Positions 18,407 through 26,589 of a stretch of 64,000 bases of DNA are shown piece after piece. The notes beneath the pieces were generated by a model. The model was given only the letters and a program-made list of their open reading frames with translations. It made no database searches and was not told the DNA's origin. The DNA lies in NCBI GenBank assembly GCA_965225625.1, contig CBDDBH010000034.1, positions 248,001 to 312,000 of the forward strand, read 5' to 3'. This DNA comes from CBDDBH01 sp965225625 (GTDB lineage: Bacteria > Pseudomonadota > Gammaproteobacteria > JADZEE01). Position numbers and translations under genes: made by a program. Each line of letters begins with the position of its first letter. Within the stretch, counting starts at the first letter, position 1.

Positions 18407-20585
18407 TGCTGTCGATCGAACGGTGTGCGTCCTCCTTGATTCCAGGTGTGGTGGTCGCGTAGTGACCCGGACGTCCGGCGTCGTATGCTTCCCGTACTGC
18501 TGGATCCACGAGCAAATCCCTGAGCACCCACGCTGCCTCATTCAGCATGACGTCGAATGATTCTTTTTCCTCATCTCCCTGGGCCTCGACATCCGGATCG
18601 GCCGTGTCATCGTCGCTTTCGTCTTGCAAAGGTGGCAACCCGCGAGCCGCGCGTAAGCGATTTTTACGCGCACGCAATGACGTCTTGGCGCGTTTCTGTT
18701 CTTCGCGACGTGCAGTTTCCAACAAACTCACGCTGGTTTTTTGCCGTGCTTCCTGGATTAGTCGGCTTTCTTCAAGTAGCACCTGAAATCCGTCATCGGC
18801 AATAACGCGGGCGCGATGACGTTCGATGGCTAACGCCAGTGGACCTAAGGAAACGCTGCTCGGTTGATAGCTCGCCGGTTTTACTTCGTCCCAGGGCAGT
18901 GCGTTATCAAGTGCACGCTCGCCATGGTCCTGCGAATCGATTGCAGTCGGAAATAGAACATCGGGAACGACACCGCGATGTTGGGTGCTGGCGCCGCCAA
19001 TACGGAAGAACTGTGCGATTGTCGCTTTGAGCTGGCCTAACTGTCCGCGATTCTTGCTGTCAAACCGATCCAGGTCAACGAGATTCTGAACAGTGCCCTT
19101 GCCAAACGTGGGTTCGCCAATGATCACGCCGCGCCGATAATCCTGGATGGCGCCGGCAAATATCTCAGATGCAGATGCGCTATTGCGATCAACCAGTACC
19201 GCAACCGGGCCGCCGTATTCAATGACAGGATCTTTATCCTTTTCTGTTTGTATCCGACCGTCGGCATTGCGCACCTGCACGATTGGTCCGGTTTCTATGA
19301 AAAGACCAGTCAATTCCGTGGCTTCCGATAAAGAACCACCGCCATTGCCACGTAGGTCGATTATTATGCCGTCCACGGTTTCGTTGGCGAACTCGTGAAT
19401 GAGTTTGCGTACATCACGCGTCGTACTGCGATAGTTTTTGTCACCTGCGGCGCGCGCTTCGAAATCCAGATAGAAGGTCGGAATCGTGATTACGCCGATA
19501 CGCGTCGCTTGTGTGCCTCCGGGAACCTCGATAACGGATTTTTTTGCCGCCTGTTCCTCCAGCTCTATCTTGTTGCGGGTAATTACAATAATTTCGCTAG
19601 GCCCCTCCGGACCGATTCCTTTAGGCAGGATCTCGAGCTGTACGACTGAATCTTTCGGGCCGCGGATCAGGTCGACAACATCGTCGAGACGCCACCCAAT
19701 CACATCCACGACGTCACCATCGCGACCCTGACCGACGCCTGTGATGCGGTCATCCGCGTGCAGTTTGTTGCTTTTGTCTGCCGGCCCGCCGGGTACCACC
19801 TCGCGCACGAGGGTGAACTGGTCTTCATTTTGTAATACCGCGCCGATGCCTTCCAACGACAGACTCATTCTAATTTTGAAATTTTCCGAGGTGCGCGGTG
19901 AAAAATACGACGTGTGAGGTTCAATCGACGTGGTGTAGGCGTTTATGAATAATTGGTAGACATCTTCGCTTTTCAGCTGCTTGGTGCGACGTTCCAGGCC
20001 TTCGTAACGGCTTAGCAGGGCCTGCTTCAGTTCGTCGGCTGTTTTTTCCGCTAAATGCAGCGACAGCACATCGTTCTTGACGCGCTTGCGCCAGATCTCG
20101 TTTAACTCTGCGGCGCTTTCAGCCCACGGTGCTTCTGTGCGATCAAACTCGAATTGTTCATCGATATCGAACTGGAATTCGCGCTGCAGCAGATCCTTGG
20201 CGTGTTGAATTCGCTCGGACACACGCTGGCGATAGCGCAAAAATATTTGATAGACCGCTTCCAGTTTGGCGTCCTGAAGATAGTTGTCCATGCGATGCCG
20301 ATGCTGCTCGCGAAATTCGGCAACGTCGCTCGCGAGTAGAAAATTGCGGCTGGGATCAAGGTTTTTCAGATAGCGATCGAAGATTTGTTCGGATAACTCG
20401 TCGCTCAGGTGAGTTTTCTTGTAATGGTAGTTGGCGATGAAATGGGTAATGAGTTTAGTAGCGCGCCGCTGGGCTCCCGATGGCACTAATTCCTGCTCCG
20501 ACACAGTCGTGATCAACGCAGGGGCGGCCGCGGCTGTGAGCAGCATAAAACCAGCCAGGCAAAGGGTTGTCAGGCGCTTAATCAT
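18387..20585 (-). CDS. prc: Tail-specific carboxy-terminal processing protease
   Basis: The 732-residue protein is a full-length Prc/Tsp protease. It has a signal peptide (1-23), an N-terminal helical domain, a PDZ domain around 240-335, and an S41 catalytic domain. The serine-lysine dyad is Ser471 in NSASASEIFAG and Lys496 in PTFGKGTVQ, with Asp482 at the position of E. coli Asp441. The C-terminal region (about 580-732) is the usual DUF3340-type extension. In E. coli, Prc trims penicillin-binding protein 3 and degrades misfolded periplasmic proteins and MepS. A diguanylate cyclase gene overlaps its 3' end. Confidence 0.95.
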   Translation of the reverse strand: MIKRLTTLCLAGFMLLTAAAAPALITTVSEQELVPSGAQRRATKLITHFIANYHYKKTHLSDELSEQIFDRYLKNLDPSRNFLLASDVAEFREQHRHRMDNYLQDAKLEAVYQIFLRYRQRVSERIQHAKDLLQREFQFDIDEQFEFDRTEAPWAESAAELNEIWRKRVKNDVLSLHLAEKTADELKQALLSRYEGLERRTKQLKSEDVYQLFINAYTTSIEPHTSYFSPRTSENFKIRMSLSLEGIGAVLQNEDQFTLVREVVPGGPADKSNKLHADDRITGVGQGRDGDVVDVIGWRLDDVVDLIRGPKDSVVQLEILPKGIGPEGPSEIIVITRNKIELEEQAAKKSVIEVPGGTQATRIGVITIPTFYLDFEARAAGDKNYRSTTRDVRKLIHEFANETVDGIIIDLRGNGGGSLSEATELTGLFIETGPIVQVRNADGRIQTEKDKDPVIEYGGPVAVLVDRNSASASEIFAGAIQDYRRGVIIGEPTFGKGTVQNLVDLDRFDSKNRGQLGQLKATIAQFFRIGGASTQHRGVVPDVLFPTAIDSQDHGERALDNALPWDEVKPASYQPSSVSLGPLALAIERHRARVIADDGFQVLLEESRLIQEARQKTSVSLLETARREEQKRAKTSLRARKNRLRAARGLPPLQDESDDDTADPDVEAQGDEEKESFDVMLNEAAWVLRDLLVDPAVREAYDAGRPGHYATTTPGIKEDAHRSIDSNARFTD

Positions 20586-20734
20586 TGAAAAACAGGGAGT
20601 TCCCGCTATCGGTATGTGAACATCAATGGCGAAGCATAGAATGCTTTGTCGCGCAAATCAAAGTTAGTCGCGGGGTGCTCGGCTTGAACAGTCGGTGTTG
20701 CCTGCGTAGTCTGCGGGTACAAGTCGCACCGTAC
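20586..20734. other. Upstream half of the prc / Mpo1-like divergent spacer, no gene seen
   Basis: The 285-base spacer between prc and the Mpo1-like gene contains no convincing protein gene in this part. The right half carries a promoter candidate and a possible 28-codon leader ORF, listed separately. The prc promoter is presumably here, but I could not single out a clear site on the minus strand. Confidence 0.5.
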
Positions 20735-20764
20735 TTGACGATCGCGGCCCGTAATTAGTGTAAT
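20735..20764 (+). promoter_or_regulatory. Sigma-70-type promoter candidate for the Mpo1-like gene
   Basis: TTGACG at 20735-20740 and TGTAAT at 20759-20764 match the -35 and -10 consensus at five of six positions each, with an 18-base spacer. Transcription would start near 20771, about 100 bases before the Mpo1-like gene and 17 bases before the small leader ORF. This is a visual match only. Confidence 0.45.
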
Positions 20765-20787
20765 CGATAGATATTGAGAGATTTCAT

Positions 20788-20874
20788 ATGGTTGCCATGG
20801 ATCTCTACATGAATGTCTGCGCTGACGTTGATGGACAGCCGCATGATCGCACTAAGCGCGGAGCACGAAGATGA
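20788..20874 (+). CDS. Possible 28-codon leader peptide overlapping the Mpo1-like start
   Basis: An ATG at 20788 preceded by GAGAG at 20776-20780 opens a 28-codon frame (MVAMDLYMNVCADVDGQPHD then a basic end). Its stop TGA overlaps the ATG of the next gene as ATGA. The arrangement would allow translational coupling. The peptide resembles nothing I know, and a random ORF of this length is not unlikely, so confidence is low. The downstream gene also has its own GGAG site. Confidence 0.25.
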   Translation: MVAMDLYMNVCADVDGQPHDRTKRGARR

Positions 20875-21338
20875 GATCGATCCATGATTGGTTTTCCGAA
20901 TACAACGAAAGCCACCGAAACCCAACAAACAAACGACTGCATTGGATCTGTGTGCCGCTCATCGTTGTAAGTCTCGTGGGTTTATTATGGTCGTTACCCG
21001 TGCCGGCGAGATTCGTTGGCTTACCCATTCCGGTTAACTGGGCAGGCATGTTCATCGCTTGTGCCCTGCTGTATTACACCTATCTGTCGCCGGGCCTGGC
21101 AGCTGGCATGGTTCCGGTAGTCGCCGCGGTAGTCGCTGTGGTCCTTTGGATGGAGCGCCTACCCGGCGCATTGTGGATGGCGTGCTTGCTTGTGTTCGTT
21201 ATCAGTTGGATAGGGCAGTTCATCGGTCACTGTATCGAAGGTCGCAGCCCGTCGTTCTTTAAAGATGTGCAGTTCCTGTTGATTGGTCCGCTGTGGCTGT
21301 TGGGCCACTTTTATCGTCGGCTAGGCATTCGGTATTAG
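20871..21338 (+). CDS. DUF962 / Mpo1-like membrane protein
   Basis: The 155-residue protein has four hydrophobic segments and the family signature at its N-terminus, WFSEYNESHRNPTNKRLHWICVP, plus a later QFIGHCIEGRSPSFFKD block. These carry the conserved histidines of the DUF962 family. The yeast member Mpo1 is an Fe2+-dependent dioxygenase in alpha-oxidation of 2-hydroxy fatty acids, which makes a lipid role plausible but unproven here. A GGAG ribosome site lies at 20860-20863. It stands alone between prc and the AsmA-like gene. Confidence 0.85.
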   Translation: MRSIHDWFSEYNESHRNPTNKRLHWICVPLIVVSLVGLLWSLPVPARFVGLPIPVNWAGMFIACALLYYTYLSPGLAAGMVPVVAAVVAVVLWMERLPGALWMACLLVFVISWIGQFIGHCIEGRSPSFFKDVQFLLIGPLWLLGHFYRRLGIRY

Positions 21339-21534
21339 CATCTATCCCGGTCTTTTCCCAGGGGACGTGTTACGGTTAATGAGCAACGGCTGCAGGTGAA
21401 TTTAGCTGACTGCACCAGCCGTGACTTTTGAATTTTTTTGTCTACTGCTTGCCTTACGCATGTATGCGTTCCAGACAATTACGTGCACACAGTTGGCATC
21501 GCGTTCGCCGGCGTGCTCTCGCGGATGCTTGAGC

Positions 21535-22557
21535 ATGGTTTCACTGAATAGATTATCGACACTGCCTGCAGTGGTGTTATCGATTTTGTTGAACCTCACC
21601 GGCTGTGCGGGAGAAAGACCGGGCGGGCAGACCAGCAGAATGTTTCCCGACGAAACGATTCCGCTGAATGCGTTACGCGGCATGGACGGTGAAATTCTTG
21701 TTCAGGCGACCAGCTTGTCGCTCGGCGAGTTGACGTTTCTCGATGTGACGGTTGTTAGCGGGGGTGTGCTGGAAGTTCATGCGGGCGCGGCTAGCTTTGC
21801 GCACGGACGACTGCATTTTTCTCTGCGCGTCGATGGGCCACTCGCGTCACCCGAAATCGCACTAGAGCTGCATGGAGAAGCCATCGAACTGGGTGCAATA
21901 CCAGCGCTGGCCGATTTGCTCGAGGGTGGCGCCAGCCGCCTGGAGCTACAACTAAAAGGCCGCGGCGACAATATTCGCGACGTTCTGGCGACCGCGAACG
22001 GCAAACTAACGCTGGTTGTCGGCAAGGGTCGTTTGCTTGGCAGCTCTCTGGCTTCGGTTAGGGCCGGGATCCTGCCTCCTTTGTTTGCCTCCGTAAATCC
22101 GCTATCCGACCCCAAACCCAGCGAACTGGAATGTGCAGTGTTGCGTTTTGATATCCAAAATGGAATCGCAAATTCCGATAATGGCATCGGATTGCAAACC
22201 CAGAATGTCACAGTTGTCGGATTGGGAACGGTCGATCTCAGGACAGAGCAGCTGGATCTGGGACTCTTGCCAAAGACACGAGGCGGAGTCGATGTCTTGG
22301 GCGGCATGGTCCGCATTACAGGGACTTTGCAAGCGCCCCGCCCAAAGATTGACGCGCAATTGATGTTAAGCGAGGGAGCTGCCTGGAGCGCCGGGCTTGC
22401 CACGGCTGGCCTATCTAGCGTTGCCCGCTTTCTTGGACGCCGCGACGCTGGCACCGCGGGTGCATGTGCCACAGCAGCAGATGATACGCGGGGGCAGTCA
22501 GCCGCGGATCAGCGCGAGGCACAACCTACGACTGAGCCGGGTTTAAGTGTTGAATAA
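21535..22557 (+). CDS. AsmA-like C-terminal domain protein, putative lipoprotein
   Basis: This protein of about 340 residues starts with a lipoprotein signal peptide ending in NLTGC-AG, so it is probably anchored by a lipidated Cys. The body has AsmA-C-type repeats: a VNSLNPLSD-like stretch (ASVNPLSDPKPSELECAVLR), then IQNGIANSDNGIGLQTQNVT and VDLRTEQLDLGLLPKTRGG. AsmA-like proteins act at the envelope, in phospholipid transport or outer membrane assembly. Full-length relatives are usually much larger and anchored by a helix, so this is a reduced, lipid-anchored version. In-frame starts at 21421 (GTG) and 21460 are possible but would hide the lipobox. Confidence 0.72.
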   Translation: MVSLNRLSTLPAVVLSILLNLTGCAGERPGGQTSRMFPDETIPLNALRGMDGEILVQATSLSLGELTFLDVTVVSGGVLEVHAGAASFAHGRLHFSLRVDGPLASPEIALELHGEAIELGAIPALADLLEGGASRLELQLKGRGDNIRDVLATANGKLTLVVGKGRLLGSSLASVRAGILPPLFASVNPLSDPKPSELECAVLRFDIQNGIANSDNGIGLQTQNVTVVGLGTVDLRTEQLDLGLLPKTRGGVDVLGGMVRITGTLQAPRPKIDAQLMLSEGAAWSAGLATAGLSSVARFLGRRDAGTAGACATAADDTRGQSAADQREAQPTTEPGLSVE

Positions 22558-22606
22558 TGCTAGAGCCACTGTCGCTGTAAATAGCGGTGCGCGGGAGCGC
22601 TAAGCG

Positions 22607-22882
22607 TCAAAGATAGTCGCCGAAGTCCTTTTCGAAGTTCGGGAAGTACATTTGTATTACTTTGATATCGAAGCTCGGCAGAATCTCGTTCTGGGGTTCA
22701 CGTTCCAGTAGAAAGCGAAAGGCTGCCCGAATGCAGTCCGGCGGCGTCACTTTTCCAGCGGTAAACTTATCGTAGTTCTCACGACTCATGGTCACCCGAT
22801 GTTTGCTGTGGCCGCCTTTATCATCGACTGCCACGCTAAAAACCATGGGGTCGCCTTGATCAACCTGTTCAACCGAAATCAT
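22607..22882 (-). CDS. Conserved hypothetical protein
   Basis: This 91-residue soluble protein has a beta-rich N-terminal half (MVFSVAVDDKGGHSKHRVTM) and a helical second half with PPDCIRAAFRFLLEREP and FPNFEKDFGDYL. I have a general memory of similar short proteins in proteobacteria, but no function is known to me. It lies 60 bases downstream of the FKBP-type isomerase gene on the same strand and convergent with the AsmA-like gene. Confidence 0.6.
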   Translation of the reverse strand: MISVEQVDQGDPMVFSVAVDDKGGHSKHRVTMSRENYDKFTAGKVTPPDCIRAAFRFLLEREPQNEILPSFDIKVIQMYFPNFEKDFGDYL

Positions 22883-22942
22883 CGATTATCCCCGCCTGGG
22901 TTGCCAATTGTCCCCGCTTCAGCCCAAAAACTCAAAAACAAT

Positions 22943-23653
22943 TTAATTTTCGATAGAAAGCAGTTCGACCTCAAATACCAGCAGTTCGTTAGGTCCGATG
23001 GCCGAACCTGCGCCGCTCGGACCGTAGCCTAATTCCGGCGGTACAAATACGGTCCACCGAGAGCCTACCGGCATCAACTGCAGGGCTTCCTGCCAGCCCT
23101 TGATTACCCCATTGACCGGAAACTTCGCCGGTACGCCGCGGCGTTCGGAACTGTCGAACTCCTCGCCGGTACGCAGCCGACCGGTGTAATGGACCTTTAC
23201 GGTGTCGGTAGCCGTCGGCAACGCGCCTTCTCCCTGGCGTTGTACTTTGTACTGCAGACCGCTGGCCGTTTCGAGCACGCCCTCTTGTCCCCGGTTGGTG
23301 GCGAGGAAATCGTGTGCAGCTTGAAGGTTTTGTTCAGCCTCACTGCTCTGACTATCGTCGCTCGTTTGTTGATGTTTGGTCAGTACCTCGACCATTTCGT
23401 CTGCTGTTAGGCGCGGCTGTGTGCCTGCGACTGCGTCCCTCGCACCAAGTGCAAATGCTTCGGCGTCGACTTCTGCGCCGTCCGCGATAATACTTTGGGT
23501 GGTGTTCAAGGCGACAACGTAGCTGAATTTTTCAATGTCGCTGTGTAGCACCGGTGTGGCTGCAATTGGCTCCGGCGTGTCGACATCAGCTTCTTGTGTG
23601 CAAGCCACCAGCAGGCCAATGGCCAGCAGCGGGAACAATCTATTTGCGAGCAT
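22943..23653 (-). CDS. FKBP-type peptidyl-prolyl cis-trans isomerase, lipoprotein (Mip/FkpA-like)
   Basis: This protein of about 236 residues has a lipoprotein signal ending LLVAC-TQ, an N-terminal helical dimerisation region (about 40-125), and a C-terminal FKBP domain. The FKBP part shows VKVHYTGRLRTGEEFDSS, VIKGWQEALQLMPVGSRW and FVPPELGYGPSGAGSAIGPN, with the active-site residues in place. It catalyses proline isomerisation of envelope proteins. A longer frame upstream begins inside the divergent spacer and lacks coding character; the start chosen has a GGAG ribosome site and exposes the signal peptide. Confidence 0.92.
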   Translation of the reverse strand: MLANRLFPLLAIGLLVACTQEADVDTPEPIAATPVLHSDIEKFSYVVALNTTQSIIADGAEVDAEAFALGARDAVAGTQPRLTADEMVEVLTKHQQTSDDSQSSEAEQNLQAAHDFLATNRGQEGVLETASGLQYKVQRQGEGALPTATDTVKVHYTGRLRTGEEFDSSERRGVPAKFPVNGVIKGWQEALQLMPVGSRWTVFVPPELGYGPSGAGSAIGPNELLVFEVELLSIEN

Positions 23654-23843
23654 AAGGGATCTTTCTCCGATTACCTGTTTGGATACGCGTCGGTGCACCG
23701 CGACGTCCGCGCCACCCGTCGTGCAGAACGTGGCCGGCTGGTTAGCTAGGTGGTTGCAACCTTGATAAGATGCGGTAGCCGTTGCGGATTTTCCCATATC
23801 CGCGTGGCGCTTCCAAGCCGAGATAAATGAAGCTACCGACATC

Positions 23844-25931
23844 ATGCGTGTCCTGAAAGCTCTATCACTTCGCCGCAAGATTATTCTAGTTTCCATGCTT
23901 GTAAGTGGCACCGCCTTGTTGCTGGCTTGTCTGTCGTTCATTACCTATGACGTTTGGCGAACGCAAGTCGAGCTTAAGCAACACTTGCGCAAACAGGTGG
24001 AACTCGTGGCCGCCAATTCGGCTGTTTCGTTGGCGAATGATGACCTGCAATCGGTGCGCGAGTTGGTCGGAACACTGGCCACTAACCCGCAGATCGTATT
24101 AGCACGCGTGACGACTTTAGCGGACGTCGCAGTTGCCGAATATCGCGCTGATGCTGCGATATTGGACGATATTACGATGCGTAGCTTGGACTCCTTGAGT
24201 ACATCCACCTATCTTCAATTTAACGTTCCAATCCAGTTTAACAGCGAGGTGATAGGTCAATTACGGCTGGTCGCCGATAAATCTGTCGTTTATCAACGTG
24301 TCGAGCGTTATCTATGGTTAACGCTGTGTACGCTGGTTGCAACATTGTTATTCGTGCTAATCGTGTCGTCGCGTCTGCAAAAGCTGCTGTTCGCGCCCAT
24401 AGTGCGGCTGGGCGACATTGCACGTCGTGTGAGTGACGAACGGGACTATTCCGTCAGAGCAGCGATAGACGGCGGCGACGAACTCGCGGGACTTACGCGC
24501 GACTTCAATTCGATGCTGGACCACATTCAGCATCGCGATCAGGAACTCGAAGAACAGGTTACCGAACGTACGCGCGAATTGGTGAAGCTTAACGACCAGT
24601 TAAAGCATCAGGTTTATCACGACGCACTGACAAAGTTGCCCAATCGCGCACTTTTTGATGATCGTTTGACCTTATCTCTTGCGCAGGCCGAGCGTACCAA
24701 AACAAAAGTTGCAGTCATGTTTCTGGATCTTGACCGGTTCAAAGCCGTTAACGATACGCTGGGGCATGAGGTAGGCGATGAACTGCTTCGTGTCGTCGGC
24801 CATCGACTGCAATCTTCGGTGCGGAAACAGGATACCGTCGCGCGTCTGGGTGGCGACGAATTTACCGTCATACTGCCGAATCTGGAGTCCTCTCAATTTG
24901 TTGGACAGGTGGCGCAGACGATAATCACGGCGATTAAAGAGCCGATCGAAATCCAAGGCCACCGTCTGCAGATTAGTGCCAGCATTGGGGTGAGCCTATT
25001 TCCTGACGATGGTTTGTACGTCACCGTACTCAAACGCAATGCCGATGCGGCCATGTATGCCGCCAAAGAAAGTGGCTTGGCCACTTATCAATTTTTCTCT
25101 AGCGAATTGAACGAACGCATGCATCAACGTCTGCTTTTGCAGACGGAGCTTGAGCAGGTTATCAACAACAATGGCCTGCAGATCCACTACCAGCCACAAG
25201 TCAGTAAACGAGGCACGCGGATAGTGGGCATAGAGGCGTTGGTGCGCTGGCCTCACGCCGAACGGGGGTTGGTCGCGCCGAATGAGTTTATTCCATTTGC
25301 GGAAGAAACCGGGCTCATCACCGATCTCGATATGTGGGTATTGCGGGAGGCCTGCACGTTCCTCGCACAGAGCTGCAAAAAATACCCGGACCTGCATCTG
25401 TGCGTCAATTTGTCGGTGCAGAATCTTCGCGAACAAAATCTGGCTACTACGATTTCTGAAATCCTAAATCAAACCGGGATAGATGCAGGTAGGATTGAAT
25501 TCGAAATAACGGAAAGCTTGTTGATCCGCCATGATGACGAGACGGTGGCGCTGCTGAACGCGTTGAAAGAATTGGGAATGCGTATCGCGATTGACAATTT
25601 CGGTACCGGTTATTCAGTACTGAGGCACCTCAGACAATACCCGTTTGACACGATCACCATCGATCGCGAATTTGTTCACAATCTAGGGTCGGAACCGCAC
25701 GACGTGGCAATTGTCCGCGCAGTTCTGGCAATTGCCCAGAGTCTGGATTTAGCAGTAATCGGCAAAGGCGTTGAAACGGTTGAGCAGGCGCTGGCATTGG
25801 AAGCGCTGGGTTGCGATTTAATGCAGGGATTTCTGTTTGCGGCGCCGCAGCCCGCAGAAGAAACGTTGCGACTGTTAGATACAGGCTTGCCGGGTGCCGA
25901 CGTCAGTGAAGCGCTTGGTAAGAGCGCTTAA
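23844..25931 (+). CDS. Membrane GGDEF-EAL protein with intact GGDEF and degenerate EAL domain
   Basis: The 695-residue protein has a helix at 13-35, a periplasmic sensor (about 36-156), a second helix at 157-176, a HAMP linker, then GGDEF and EAL domains. The GGDEF motif (336-340) and an RKQD inhibition site at 328-331 are intact. In the EAL domain Glu464, Asn522, Glu554 and Gln661 are kept, but three catalytic positions differ: the DDFGTG motif reads DNFGTG (Asn585), the lysine before IDR is Thr605, and the EGVET glutamate is Lys641. By comparison with RocR this EAL domain should not hydrolyse c-di-GMP. I predict a cyclase with a binding or regulatory EAL domain. Confidence 0.88.
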   Translation: MRVLKALSLRRKIILVSMLVSGTALLLACLSFITYDVWRTQVELKQHLRKQVELVAANSAVSLANDDLQSVRELVGTLATNPQIVLARVTTLADVAVAEYRADAAILDDITMRSLDSLSTSTYLQFNVPIQFNSEVIGQLRLVADKSVVYQRVERYLWLTLCTLVATLLFVLIVSSRLQKLLFAPIVRLGDIARRVSDERDYSVRAAIDGGDELAGLTRDFNSMLDHIQHRDQELEEQVTERTRELVKLNDQLKHQVYHDALTKLPNRALFDDRLTLSLAQAERTKTKVAVMFLDLDRFKAVNDTLGHEVGDELLRVVGHRLQSSVRKQDTVARLGGDEFTVILPNLESSQFVGQVAQTIITAIKEPIEIQGHRLQISASIGVSLFPDDGLYVTVLKRNADAAMYAAKESGLATYQFFSSELNERMHQRLLLQTELEQVINNNGLQIHYQPQVSKRGTRIVGIEALVRWPHAERGLVAPNEFIPFAEETGLITDLDMWVLREACTFLAQSCKKYPDLHLCVNLSVQNLREQNLATTISEILNQTGIDAGRIEFEITESLLIRHDDETVALLNALKELGMRIAIDNFGTGYSVLRHLRQYPFDTITIDREFVHNLGSEPHDVAIVRAVLAIAQSLDLAVIGKGVETVEQALALEALGCDLMQGFLFAAPQPAEETLRLLDTGLPGADVSEALGKSA

Positions 25932-25943
25932 GCGTTGCGCGTA

Positions 25944-26582
25944 TTACAACGCGCCTGAATCATCCAATAGTTCGAATACCCCACGCGCAAGTTTCGCGTA
26001 ACCAGCTGCATTGGGGTGTACCGGATCCGATTTCAAGCCTCGCTTGGCGAGTATATGTGCGAGCGTCTCGCCGTCATACGGCACCTGTGTTTGCTCGACC
26101 ACGTCCTGATAAAAGTCGGCGGCGCTCAAAAGCAGCCCGGGACGCGGCACCCCCAACATGACGACCTGAATGTTGCGCGCGCGTGCCAAGCCGATCATGT
26201 CGCCTAGATTGGCTGCGGCCTGGTCGAGACTTTTTTTATGCAGCATGTCATTGCCGCCGTGACAAAGTATCATCAACGCCGGCCGGTGCTCGTCTAGCCA
26301 CGTTGGAAGCCTGGCGAGGCCTGTAGCGGAAAGTTCGCCGGGAACACCGCCGTTGATAACCTTGCGTTGTAGCAACTTAGCTAGCAGAGCGGGGTAGCTT
26401 TCATGCGGCTGGGCACCCGTGCCGAAAGTAAGACTGTCGCCGAAAGCTAGTATCGTCGCGTCCGTCGGCAATGCGTTCAGCGCGGGCTGTTTGCTGCAAG
26501 AGGCTACGCACAGCAACACTGCGAACAGTAATAGACCGCGTTGGCGTAGTGAATTTGGCACAATCGTCATCTCATAGCTCAT
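25944..26582 (-). CDS. tesA: GDSL/SGNH arylesterase or lysophospholipase, TesA-like
   Basis: This protein of about 212 residues carries all SGNH blocks: FGDSLTFGTGA (nucleophile Ser), GGVPGELS (Gly), GGND (Asn) and DPVHPNAAGY (catalytic Asp and His). An N-terminal signal peptide ends VASC-SK, consistent with a lipoprotein, whereas E. coli TesA is soluble periplasmic. It should hydrolyse acyl esters, thioesters or lysophospholipids in the periplasm. The ATG at 26582 lies 8 bases after the end of the upstream DCC fusion gene, suggesting one transcript. An ATG at 26570 is also possible. Confidence 0.87.
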   Translation of the reverse strand: MSYEMTIVPNSLRQRGLLLFAVLLCVASCSKQPALNALPTDATILAFGDSLTFGTGAQPHESYPALLAKLLQRKVINGGVPGELSATGLARLPTWLDEHRPALMILCHGGNDMLHKKSLDQAAANLGDMIGLARARNIQVVMLGVPRPGLLLSAADFYQDVVEQTQVPYDGETLAHILAKRGLKSDPVHPNAAGYAKLARGVFELLDDSGAL

Positions 26583-26589
26583 TGCGCAG

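Noticed and set aside
17970..18560. 196-codon open frame on the + strand
   Set aside because: It is antisense to the cyclase/prc junction, and no domain is visible.
21777..22472. 231-codon open frame on the - strand
   Set aside because: It is antisense to the AsmA-like gene; composition (Ser/Pro/Arg-rich) is that of a shadow frame.
25937..25955. GCGCGT-N6-ACGCGC hairpin between two convergent genes
   Set aside because: It overlaps the stop codon of the esterase gene and has no T run; not called as a terminator.
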